Positions 42,791 through 55,400 of a stretch of 64,000 bases of DNA are shown in pieces. Both the position numbers and the translations under genes were made by a program. How positions within the stretch are numbered: position 1 is the first letter of the stretch; each line of letters begins with the position of its first letter. This DNA is from Diphasiastrum complanatum. Taxonomy: Eukaryota; Streptophyta; Lycopodiopsida; Lycopodiales; Lycopodiaceae. The notes under the pieces were generated by a model. That model saw only the letters and a program-made list of their open reading frames with translations, made no database searches and was not told where the DNA came from. The stretch covers positions 87,100,537-87,164,536 of the forward strand of contig CM055092.1 of NCBI GenBank assembly GCA_029204225.1, written 5' to 3'.

Positions 42791-45600
42791 AACATATGAT
42801 CTAGATCCAACAAGATCTCATCATGCTTGATCTCGACCTTCCACTAAAGTTAATGAAAAGAATGCCACCATCATAAAGCAAAAGATAAAGCATTAGTACC
42901 ATCAACATAAGGATGATTGAAGTATTGTCTCTTTCCAAGCATGCACTTCTACTCAATGATTTAGGTAATGACTCATATGATAATGATTCTTCTTCACTAT
43001 CATTCACAATGACGTCATTCAAAGTACATCCTACTTTGAACACTTCACATACTTGTGGAAAAAGTACAAAAAGGACCAAGAGTGGATCCTAATCAGATCC
43101 TCAAGAGGGATTGGTTGTCAGATTACTTGATCTATCAATCTATTTCAGATTAAGATCAATCTAGATCAATTCTAGACACAAAATCCTAACAAGAACAATC
43201 ATTAATTGAAGGTAAGTGTACTTTATGGTTTCACACGTGTGAAACACTGTCTGAGTACGGACTCCAACCTGAAAATCAAGTACACATTGATAGAACCTCA
43301 AAACAATCAAAACAAATGTAGACAAATGGAGAGAATCACTCAAAATTGCTTCCAAAACCAAGATTGGTGTCTCACACTGATTATGGCCAAATGTGGCTCT
43401 ATATATATACAATAAGTGGGAGCTCGTGGTACTGATCATCCCTTGTCATACGATGATTCATCATGCAAAACTGACACTTGGACAAACCCTTCTATTTTGA
43501 GCACTTTTGGTCCATTTTCCTTCTATATGGAGATCTACTTGAAAATCTTCTAGAAGTCAAAATTTGTCTACTTCAGCTTATTCCACACATGTGAGCTGTC
43601 CTCTACACATGGGATGTGACACCTAACCAAAGGATGTGGCTCATGCAAGCAATAGATTGATGCCATGTGTCATATGTCTAGAAAACTAGTTTTTGGCCTT
43701 TTTAGCCACTAGAACTTGAATTAAATCACCTATATGATTATGGTACATGACAAGTACACTATTTTCACACGTGGGAATAGGCTCCACACATGTGTGTTTA
43801 TCTATATACAATATTTTTGGCCTCTACCAAGCTTATTTTTGCATTTTTCACAATAATCTCTTCCTCTTGACTTGTGACTACCTCCCTCACCAAGTCTCAT
43901 GATGGAAACATTTGATCAACTCTCTTAATGAAGACATGTGACACCACTTATTGCAAAAATGACTTTTTTGGACCCATCACAAAAAATTGTAGAAGAACCA
44001 CTTCCTTCATGCATGCCTCTTTTAAATCATAGATGAAATAATTATTTTCGTGGTTTGGGTGGTGTCTCAAATGTGAGAACTATGTGCATTTTACTTGCCC
44101 ACAAATTCTTCATGCGAGTAGTCTTCTATAATTTTGTTGACAAGTACATGCTTATGGCATGTTTATGTCTTGCTTAAAAAATCATGGGCAATCTTTATAA
44201 TTAGACAACATGTCAATCTTGAGAAAGTTTAAAAGTTTCATACTCATGCATCTTCACTCTCTCCACCCCCAAGAACTCATTGAAACTACACATTGTTATA
44301 ACTGCCATTTTGGCATAAACTAACTTGAAAAAACTTCCAATTGTAAATGGCATAGTTATTGTTTTGGTTTGGGTGGAGGTTTCAAATGCGAGAACTACGT
44401 GCATTTTACATGCTCACAAGTTTAAGCATCTTCATGGAATTATTTTTCTTAAGTATTGTTTAAAAGTAGATTTTCATAGCAGGCTTATGTCATATTGATA
44501 AAATCAAGGGAAAACTTTACAGATAGACAATATGTCCTTTTTGACAATCTCTTTATAGACAATATATGAGTGTTTAAGCTTGTCATTGACAACAAGTTAT
44601 ATTTTTTCTAAAACGTTTCAGCAACAAGGTAATCTCATTAATCAATTATAATATATACTATAATCAATGATTTTGGTTAATACTTCATTTGAACTTGCAC
44701 AAGGCCCTCTACAAGTAGCATGCTCATATCCAATGATGAATATCAAGAAATATCATTTAAGGACTGAGAAAGCTTATATTAGCAAGGTCACACAAGATTT
44801 TTGAGTTGCGGCCTACTTCAATCCTTGGAATCGTAGTAATGTCACATCAAATAAGCTAGTATCTAGACTATATGGATTCATATTTATTTGGACGTTGCAT
44901 TAAGACATACGTTTTAGCAAAACTATGTATGGCAACCCAATACTCGTCATTTACAACCACCCATGATGTCACAAGAAAAAGGTATTGTACATCCCTCACT
45001 TTAAGCTAACCTTAGGATGGAAATCCAAGTTCATGCCACTCATTAGAACTCTACTTGGAAGGATGGAAACAATTCAATGGAAAGCGTCTCTCTTAAACTT
45101 ATGATCAATGTACAATCAAATATCCCCTTTTGAGAAGACTATCATCCAAACAACTTGTACTTGGAAGCATTTGAACATGTGCAAGTGGAATCTCATTAGA
45201 AGAATAAAAAATGCCCTTTTAAGAATGACTTTTATTTTTTTCTTCTTCGATTTCTATGTCCACATGGATTGAAAGAAATCCTCCAAATGGACATTAGCGT
45301 AATGGAATCAAACTCCCATAATGTGAATATAGATTGTAGTTGCCCATCAAGCATGTCTTAAATGCATGCTATTGCCTTGTAAAATTTTCCATAATCAAAA
45401 TGGTGGCTTGGGCAGAAACTCCCACAATTTAAACATAAATTCAAAAAACATTGATCATTTCTTATGTGACATTACTAGCATAGTTGTGGACACATTCAAA
45501 ATCACTACTTTTCTAGGTGGTCTAGTATGACATTTTTTTGCTTGAACTATTATGATGTCATAGTTTTTGCAAACTATGATCTTCATAATCTATTGTAGTT
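42791..45600. other. Repeat-derived stretch without intact genes
   Basis: Perfect palindrome TTTCACACGTGTGAAA at 43230-43245, next to LTR-like sequence with a TATA run (43402). An imperfect internal duplication (about 44040-44225 and 44345-44545) shares GTTTGGGTGG, GAGAACTAYGTGCATTTTAC and TAGACAAYATGTC. The rest is AT-rich with no gene recognised. Confidence 0.5.
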
Positions 45601-46260
45601 GTTCCTCTCTTTTTAGATCAATGTTGACAAAAATGCAAGATTGTATGTACGAGCATCTTTGAAAAATTGTCTTCTAGTTACTTGGGTCGTGTTCAAGGAA
45701 GCATTACAAGAGAAATCTATACCCAAAGATTCACACATGAGATTGAGGAGGGAACTGTCGGGGCTGAAACAAAAAGGTTCACTACGAGAGTACTTGAACA
45801 TGTTCAGGCATATTGTATGTGTTATAGAGGATATGGCCAAAAAAAACAAGGCTCACTATCTTCTGACCGAAATGTAGACTTGGACATGCCCACCGATTTC
45901 AACTCAAATATCTAGGCAGTTGAAATTGTTTGTGATTATTAGACCATGCTTGGACCAGCTATGCCCTCATCTCCATCGAATGCATATAGTGGATCTAGAT
46001 CGAGTTCAAGCTTCTTTTCAAGAGGGAACTCGCGTCAAATTCTAGCCAAACTTTAAGCAGTGTCAACAAATTTCAATTGAGACAAGGATTTAGCAAAAAA
46101 TAGTGGAGGCAACATTTTTCAAAGAAGGAACAACTTTGGCACTTTGGCCAGTCCCAACAATAGTTCAATTGTTGGTAGTTGCCTTCACTGCTTCAAGTGC
46201 CTACAACAAGGCCATTAATGGAAATCATGGCCTACACCACTAAAACACACAAATCATGAA
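45600..46260 (+). pseudogene. Gypsy gag fragment
   Basis: The frame at 45641-45876 reads VVFKEALQEKSIPKDSHMRL, RRELSGLKQKGSLREYLNMF and RHIVCVIEDMAKKNKAHYLL, the conserved Retrotrans_gag block. A degenerate zinc knuckle (CFKCLQQGH then a stop) lies near 46193-46220. No pol follows. Confidence 0.75.
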
Positions 46261-46601
46261 TACTAGTAAATTGTTGAATAGAATGGAAAGGGAAGTATTT
46301 AACCAAGGAGGCGAGGAACAAGATGAAGAGAAAGAACTGAAAGAGGATTTGACAAAGTCAAACCTAAATGTCCTACAAAAAATAGGGGACCTAGTAGCTT
46401 ACAGAAAACATTATATTAGACCATAGAAATGTACTTTATGGCAATGGCCTCTTGCCTCAGAAAATGTGCCCAATACTAGTAGAGACAGGGTTTCTTAGTG
46501 AAATTGAGATATGTGTAGATAGAAAATGCCATGCTAAACATATGAGAATATAATCCTCATACAATGTCTAGCTATAAAGGCCTCTTTCAATTATTTAGGC
46601 C

Positions 46602-47379
<778 letters not shown>

Positions 47380-47394
47380 CTACTCAGGTGAAAA

Positions 47395-47690
47395 AAGAGT
47401 TTCAAAGAGGAACATTTCTTGAAAGTCTTTAGTATCTACCAAGGAGGCAATGGATCCAACGATTGCAATAGATGATGGATGCTCGTAGCCCCGTTGTTTC
47501 GCAAGTGGAAGAGCTACATGTATATGATACATCGTACCCAGTAAGTTCATATTCATGGTCATCTCCTAATCCTCTATGGAAACCTCATCAAAGTAGCCTC
47601 CATGAGTTAATCCTGCATTGCATATTAAGGCATCGATAGGATTCTTTGACAACAGGTTAAATGGATTCACGATAACTTACATCTGCAACC
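47395..47690 (-). pseudogene. Fragment of a short-chain dehydrogenase/reductase gene
   Basis: The minus strand reads VADVSYRES then, after a frameshift, PIDALICNAGLTHGGYFDEV, SIED, a stop, and MNLLGTMYHIHVALPLAKQR with GYEHPSSIAIVGSIASLV. N-A-G (in ICNAG) and the NLLGT strand are SDR landmarks, and the layout resembles 3-ketosphinganine reductase-type SDRs. The NAD-binding Gly motif and the catalytic YxxxK are missing. A stop and a frameshift make it a pseudogene. It lies inside the element G complex, directly beside the copia integrase end. Confidence 0.75.
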
Positions 47691-48465
47691 GGAATAGGAC
47701 TTTATGTGAAAGTGCCAAAGTCATAGTGCTAAACTTGATAAACCATTTTGGGATCAAGCTTTGTTGTGTGCCAATTTCTTGTGCAATAGGTGGCCGAGTG
47801 CTATTTTGGATGGAAGGACACCTTTGGAGATGCTATTCAAGAGGAGGCCGAGTGTCAACTTTCTTAGAACATCTGGATGCACATGCTATGTCAACATTAC
47901 TCTTCATGATAGGACCAAGGAGGATCCATCTTCAAGGAAAGGTATATTTGTTGGATATAGTGAGGTGAGTAAAGCCTACAAAGTTTACATTCCTTCTACT
48001 AACAAAGTGATTGTTAGCAGAGATGTCATTTTTTATGAGGGAAACATTCCAAAAGTGTCTTCAAGTACTATTGATGGTGATGTGGATGGATCTAACATTC
48101 TTGATGTTGATGTAAAGGATCTTACTTTAGATGGTGATGATAATGGACCTTCATCAAGTCAAAACCCAAGGAGAACATCAATAGAAAGGCAAATGCCTTC
48201 AAGGATCACATATGATGAGAAAGGTAAGCAAGTGGAAGAGACTCATTTTGCATTTCTCACATGTTTTGATGAATCTTCTTGTGTAGATAGAGCACTGCAA
48301 GTGGATGGATATTCTCATGATTTTACAGCAAGTAATGGATTTGGAAAACAAAGTTTTTTCAATGACTTTGATGGTCAAGTTGATGATCAAGAGATTGATC
48401 TCAAAGGACTTCAACAAGGCAAAAGGAAAGTTGGCAATTTGGAGCTAGTCAAGAGCATCAAATGA
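47690..48465 (+). pseudogene. Element G copia integrase end and linker
   Basis: After NRTLCESAKV and a frame change near 47750 it reads ALLCANFLCNRWPSAILDGR, GIFVGYSEVSKAYKVYIPST and VIVSRDVIFYEGNIPKVSSS. An acidic linker then ends at 48463. It is the plus-strand sister of the minus-strand copy at 49904-50650. Confidence 0.85.
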
Positions 48466-49157
48466 GAGTCAATTGGCAAAGATGTTTTGGATTTGTTTTT
48501 GCAGGTTATTGAAGACTCAAGTAAGGTCAAAGGAGCAGAAAAAAAGTGTTGTCCAAGTTTATTTTACTTATTCTATTTCATGTTTGAGCAATTTCATGTG
48601 AATCTGTGCAAATTGTCAAGATGTGGTAAACCTAGCTACATTGGTGAGCATCATTTTGATGTTGGAGTTGTACTAGCATTCTTGGCTGGTTTGCTAATGT
48701 AAATGAAGCTATTGAGGTTCATTATGTCACTCATTAATGATCAAGTCATCAAGTGATGATGGCATTTTGTGGCAAAACGAAGATGGAGGCTCATTCATGT
48801 AGTTTCATGGTGGATACATGGCAAGAAAGGACAAAGAGGGAGGATACAAGCAAGCAAATGGCTATCACTCACCTTTACTGTTTTGTTGTTGTAATTTTCC
48901 AAAGAGTTCAAAGTTGATAGCATGGAGGAATCATCTCATTTACATTCTATGTGATTCTTCATGTCATATTGAGGTGGCATATCATTTTGTAAGGGAGCAA
49001 GTCATGGCAAAGGAGGTGGAGCTTCGACATGTGTCTTCAAGGGAATGTGTAGCTGATATCTTCACCAAAGCATTGGGAAAGGACTTGTTCATGAATCATA
49101 GGACTTCACTTGGAGTGTTATCAAAGTCTATGCTAAAACTAGTTGAAGAGGGAGGAG
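48466..49157 (+). pseudogene. Element G pol tail and 3' internal sequence
   Basis: RT and RNase H cores are absent. Only HIEVAYHFVREQVMAKEVEL and RECVADIFTKALGKDLFMNH (48968-49099) remain, followed by LVEEGGV, a stop and the purine tract before the LTR. Confidence 0.75.
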
Positions 49158-49453
49158 TGTGAGAAATTCAACTAGTTAAGTCTATTTTGGCCATATTTGT
49201 ATATTTGGCAATTGAGGCCAATTTTCATATTAGACCTAGAGTTTGACTTTTCAAAGTTATATTAGTCTAAAACCATTTGAATAAACACTTTTGGAAAGTG
49301 TGGGAAAGTCGGGTTTTAGTATAATCAAATTTGAATGTTGGGTACATTGAATCTAGTCCCCAAAATAATAGGGTTTTCATTATGGAGGCAAACCAAGTGG
49401 CAATTTAGGTTTTGAACCTGTTATAAAAGGATGTAACTCATGGGAAGAGAAGA

Positions 49454-49537
<84 letters not shown>

Positions 49538-49846
49538 TTAATCATGGTTCTCTTGGGTTCTACTATTCATTGGTGCACTATACTTGTGATATCTTGCATT
49601 TCTATGTGTAGAATGTTCATTAATTGCTATTTTCAGATCCACACATACGAAATACATATGTAATATTATGGACAACAACATTATTTTATGTTTTGGTTCA
49701 TGTATGATCAAAATATATAAGAGTTTGCATCTCATTCTTAGTGTAGATGCTGATTTTTCTACATTGGCAAGATTGGTGAATTGCTTTTTTTCTATCCCAA
49801 GATCATTCTATGAATTTAGATCTTAACTAATTTGAAATTCTTCACA
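49158..49846 (+). repeat. Right LTR of the element G family
   Basis: 689 bp including a (CT)n run at about 49456-49534. Its homology to 37688-38298 continues on both sides of the run. Confidence 0.8.
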
Positions 49847-49879
49847 AATACCTTATGCAAGCATAATGGAGCCAAAAGC

Positions 49880-50810
49880 TTTTTCAAGTCAGAAACAATG
49901 GACTTAAAGGTTGTTGTCTTTCTCTTGATGTCCTCCTTGGATTTTGATTTGAAGTAGGCCCAGCCCTTCAGCATCAACATCTAAAGTAGCATCAATCTCA
50001 TCATCAACATCAAGAATGTTAGATCCGATGTCCACAACACCACTTGAAGAAGCTTTGGGAAAACTTCCCTCACCAAAAATGACATCTCTTCCAATTACCA
50101 CTTTCTTTGTTGAAGGAATGTAAACTTTGTAAGCCTTGCTTACCTCACTATAGCCAACAAACACACCTTTCTTTGAAGAAGGATCCTACTTGGTTCTATC
50201 ATCAAGAGTGGTGTTGATATAGCAAATACATCCAAAATTTTTGGAAAATTTGACACTCGACCTTCTACCAAACAATATCTTAAATGGGATTTTTCCATCC
50301 AAAATAGCACTCGGCCACCTATTGCATAGAAAATTAGCACACAACAAAGCTTGATCCCAAAAAGATATAGGAACATTAGCACCTAACCTCATGGATTTGG
50401 CACCTTCACACAAAGTTCTATTCTTCCTCTCGACCACTCTATTTTGTTGTGGTGTCCTTGGGCTTGTGTACTCCCTCTTGATCCCATGCTCATCACAAAA
50501 AGTGTTGAACTTGGTAGAAATATACTCATCACCATTGTCACTCCTCAAGCACTTGATCTTTGTAATAAATTGAACCTCTTTTGCAATCTTAAACTTGACA
50601 AAGACATCAAACACTTCATTTTTTTGCTTTTTAGTAGATATACCCAACAAAATATACTAAAGTCATCAATGAAAGTCGCATACATCTTAGCACCTCCATT
50701 GCTAATTGTAGTAACACCATGAGAATTGTTTTTAAAACAATATTTTTGAGTTGCATTCAACATTTGGATCAAACAAGAAACTAAGCATGAGGTACTTTTC
50801 ATTTTATATT
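49880..50810 (-). pseudogene. Inverted copia integrase fragment of the element G family
   Basis: Minus-strand frames read IKCLRSDNGDEYISTKFNTF, TSPRTPQQNRVVERKNRTLC (with the integrase catalytic Glu), ALLCANFLCNRWPSAILDGK, then FVGYSEVSKAYKVYIPSTKK and VIGRDVIFGEG. One frameshift lies near 50180. It matches 47690-48100 on the other strand and lies back-to-back with the right LTR of G, so a second, inverted member of the family was present. Confidence 0.85.
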
Positions 50811-51307
50811 TTATTGCATTACTTCATGTTCATTATGAATGACAATACTTTATTGTATTGCTTTGTGCACATCATAAATTTCATTTAGATTTTTATATAT
50901 GATATTGATTGTTGTTTTGAAATCTGACATTGCACATGGTTTTAATTTCTTAGTTAGTTATTACGTCAATCCACATCTCTAAATTTGACATTGCAATTTT
51001 TGAAAAAAAAAACATTGCACATATAAAAGCAATGGCAATATAGCACGATCATTTGCAATAATAATATTTTTCATAATATGAATTAATGTATTACAAAATT
51101 GGTGCTTTAATGTCGCACGGGTCTTTCTAGATCTAACATCAACTAGAACTTATAAATCTAATCTACTTGTCGTCGTCATGACGTCCAGTCTGCATGAACA
51201 CAAGCAAACAAACTACATTAATATTTAATACTTGATCGCATTAAATTAAATAAAATTGAAGTCGAAATACAAACCACATTAGTATGAATACAAAAACTAG
51301 TACTTAC
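50811..51307. other. Spacer between copia fragment and CACTA genes
   Basis: AT-rich, no gene recognised. No CACTA-type terminal repeat was found. Confidence 0.4.
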
Positions 51308-52157
51308 ATTTGGAGGATGACCCTCGTTCTTTAGTTTGTCGACTAAAGCATCGTACGATTCCCTGAAGACGAATTCGTACTCCTCCTTAGTTGGCAGACG
51401 TCCATAGTCCGCCAACTATCCATGCATTCAATTGAAGTTGAAATTAATTTAGGGCTACGTTGAAGTAGCTAGTTATAATGCATATTAAAAAATAAAAGCA
51501 TATAAAATCAAAGATAAACTATAAGAGTAGTGTAAGTTCACTTACCATGCTTGCTTGCAATTCCTTCTTTCCGCTCGAGCCCAACCTATAATTGCCTATC
51601 CCATGCATCCTAGCGGCCGTAGCATCTTTCTGAATCTTGTATTTATTTGGTGTTCGTTCATCCGCTTTTACACGGTTCCAATCATTTCTTGAACACCAGG
51701 AGGGCTTGGATTGCCCGTCCCTATACGATCGTCGTGCCATATCACGACGATGCCTAATCCATAAGTTCATATGCTTATGAATTTCCTTCTCCTCGAATTC
51801 CTCTTCTTGTTGGAATTCGTCACGAAGGGTACCAATAATCTATCGTTTGTCGACGGCAGGTTGTTCAGACCATTTACTATATAATCTGTCGTCAAAATGG
51901 CGTTGACATAAAGAATAGAGTCGGTCCAAAACCACCCTCCCTTTTCTATTGACAATTATATTGCCTCGAGGATCCACGTCATAAATTGGATTTGTGGATG
52001 ACTCTTTGGTGGGGGCGGGAGCCGCGGCCGCTTGTGAGGGACCACCCTCATCTTGGCTAAGCATATTTTGCACTTGTGTTATTTGCTCAGGAGTTAATGA
52101 TTCATATAAATTTTTTACGAAGTCTCCCGAGCTTTCACCACCACCTGACCCCAACAT
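51308..52157 (-). pseudogene. Divergent accessory gene of a CACTA transposon
   Basis: Two exons are visible on the minus strand: 52157-51546 (donor GCATG|GTAAGT) and 51415-51308 (acceptor GGATAG, donor AAT|GTAAGTA). The product starts MLGSGGGESSGDFVKNLYES, LTPEQITQVQNMLSQDEGG. It continues RHFDDRLYSKWSEQ and, after an in-frame TAG at 51842-51840, TLRDEFQQEEEFEEKEIHKH, MNLWIRHRRDMARRSYRDGQ, ending ADYGRLPTKEEYEFVFRESY. The arrangement resembles the Transposase_24/TnpA-like second gene of plant En/Spm elements, but no signature residue proves it. Transcription diverges from the TNP2 gene at 52441. Confidence 0.6.
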
Positions 52158-52440
52158 GATTACTATATTCATAAACATACAATACATTACAATAATCCCT
52201 AATATATTGAAATGAAGTAGAAAAAAAAATCAATTACAGAACTTTAATACATATTGGAGTGAGACTTTCATACTTGTGTTAACAAAAGAAGAGAGATATG
52301 CATGTAGAGCTCGAGCCTGCACCAAGATTGGCATAAGAATCATATAAGCGACAATGTATAAGAATAGTACTATCTAAAAATTAAAACATTAGAATCATAC
52401 AATAATTTTATGTTATTTGTGTTTTGTACTTATGCATATA

Positions 52441-55400
52441 TGCAGTTTATCACAACGAGATGAATTACATTCAGATCAGTCTAGCGATGAAGACAGTACT
52501 CAAGTTAATAGGGTAAGTAATAAACATGCATGTTTTCTTGTTCATAAAAATTTTGTTATTATAAGTTAAAATATTGTGCTAAAGTGACATGTACTTGTTT
52601 TTTGTTTCTCGTAGAGAAATTATTTTCAAAATAAAATATAGTGCACATGTCTCAAGTGTGATGGACAAAAGATACGTGAAAGACGCATTGTTGAAAATCA
52701 GTTGTGGAAGTTTGGACGAAAAGAAGAAGGTCAACCATCGAATTTGGAAGACGTTGAGGTTTGTTAATTTTATATGACTGTTTTTCATTATAATCTTCGT
52801 CAATCTATATATATCACTTATGGAATTTGTTTCATGTGTCTAGCCAATACATCGAATGCCATTCCACGGAGTTGATCCATTTGTGTTTAGTTACAATCAA
52901 CGTCAAGTTTTGATAGACATGAGAAAACAAAGAATGAAACAAATTGAAGAGACAAACACAATTGGAAAAGAGAATAATCAACTTGATTCTAATGATTATG
53001 ATGATGAGGTGCAACACGATGAAGCAATGCACAACATGTTTGAATCTTACTTTGAAACAAATGAGAATGATGATATGCATGCATTTTCTAATGAAAACAA
53101 AAATCATGAACAATTTGAGAAGGATGAAGACGAGATTCTATTGCGCAAGGAGACAGACACTCCTCTATATCCTGGAGCATTCATTTCAAGACTAGCTACG
53201 TCAATTCTTATTCTAAATTTTCAAGCAACATACAAATGGAGTGATCGTAGTGTGACATCTTTATTCGGGTACTTAACGCATAACACAACTATTATACTTT
53301 ATAGCGTATTTACATTAAGTTAATTTTTTTTCTTTTCTAACAAATAACATTGCTCTTTTTCTAGGTTGTTGCATCAAATACTTCCAAAAGAAAATGTGAT
53401 ACCTAAAACACAAAACCGTGCTTGGAATGGATTACGACACAATACATGCATGTCCTGAAGACCATGTTCTATATAGAGATGAGCATTTAGAAAAGCTTCA
53501 ATGTCCAGTGTATAACGCTTCACGTTTTCAAGATGACGTACAAGGGGATAAAGTGCCACGAAAAGTGTTACAACACAATACATGCATGTCCAGAAGACCA
53601 TGTTCTATATAGAGGTGAGCATTCAGAAAAGCTTCAATGTCCAGTGTGTAACACTTCACGTTTTTGAGATGATGTACAAGGGGATAAAGTGCCACGAAAA
53701 GTGTTACGACATTTTTCAATTATTCCACGATTGCAACGTTTATTTTGATGTAAATCTTTGGCACAACTAATGGATTGGCATGTCAAAAATTGATCTACAA
53801 ATGATGTGATGCGAGTACCAAGTGATTCACCTGCATGGAAACATATTGAAGACCAATGGCCCGAGTTTAAAAATGAACCTCGTAATTTGAGATTTGGCCT
53901 TGCTATGGATGGTGTAAATCTTTTTAGCATTCAAGCGTCAACTTGGTCCACATGGCCAGTTGTGCTCGTTAATTATAACATACCTCCATGGTTGAGTATT
54001 AAAGCGGGACACTTGTTATTGGCTTTATTGATTCCAGGAAAGTACAAGGCCAAGAACATGGATGTCTATCTTGCACCTTTGGTCGATGAATTGTGCATTC
54101 TTTGGAATGGTATTCACGCTTATGACATCTCGAGACCTTTACAAAAACGGAACTTCATTGTTCGTGGAATTCTAATGTGAACGATGCATGACTACCCCGG
54201 TTTAAGCGAATGTTCAGGTATCTATATAATGAATCTAATCCGTTTTCGGGTTTAATGTTTGAGTATATTTAAATAAGCTTATGTTTAATTTGGTTTATGA
54301 ACTATGCAGGTTTAACTACATCGGGTTACAATGCATGTTATATCTGTGGACCACTTTTGGAGGGTCGACATATCACAAATATTTAAAAAAAAGTGGTGTA
54401 CAAAAATCATCGCAAATACTTGCCACCTGATCATCCTTTTCGAAGGTTAAATAGACGATTTTTTGGAGGGCGAGGAGATAATCCTCTAACTACACCACCA
54501 CCCCCACGCATGGGAGTAGCGAAATGGCTTAAACATCACGATGTTAATTTTTCATGGAATGAATCCATTGGTGGTATGAAACGGTTGTCTATTTTTCATA
54601 AATTACCCTATTGGAGGAATTTATTGATAAACCATCTATTGGATCCTATGCATATATTCAAAAACATTGGTGAATCCTTATGGAACCACATCATTGGCAT
54701 AAAAGACAACTCCGCAGCTCGTAAAGATCTACAAGCGGTCGATGTGAAAAGACCCTATTGGATTCAATACACCGAATGTGGAGATGAGATTCTACCTAGC
54801 GTGCCGTGGATTCTTACAAAAGAGCAACTCTCATATATTAAACATGTCATAAAACAAATGAGAACTCCAACAGGCTATGCACATTCTTTATGCAAGTCAT
54901 TTACCAAAGATGGTAAATTAAGTGGATTGAAATCACATGATTGGCATAAGATGTTGCAATTCATACTTCCACTTTCTATTCGAGGTCTCTTCAATGATGA
55001 CGTATGAAATATGCTTTACAATTTGTCATCGATGATTACGTTTGTATATTTTTTTAAGCACTTGTATAAATATGTGATATTTCAATTTTTTTATGTGTTA
55101 AACAAGCTAATGTACTATCAATCTTGCAGGTGGATTTCTTTAAAAGAAATAAAAAATAGTGAATTATATTCCATGAAAATCCAAATGATCGAAATGGTAT
55201 GTTTGTTGGAAAGAGATTTTCCAACTTTCTTTTTGGATATACAAGTTCATCTTCTAGTGCATTTGGTCGAAGAAGTATCAATTGTAGGACCTATGCACAC
55301 GAGATGGATGTTCTACCTTGAGCACTTTATGAAAGTTTTGAAGGGCTTTGTGAGACAAAAGACAAGGCCAGAAGGTAGTATTGCAGAAAGTTGGCTTGTA

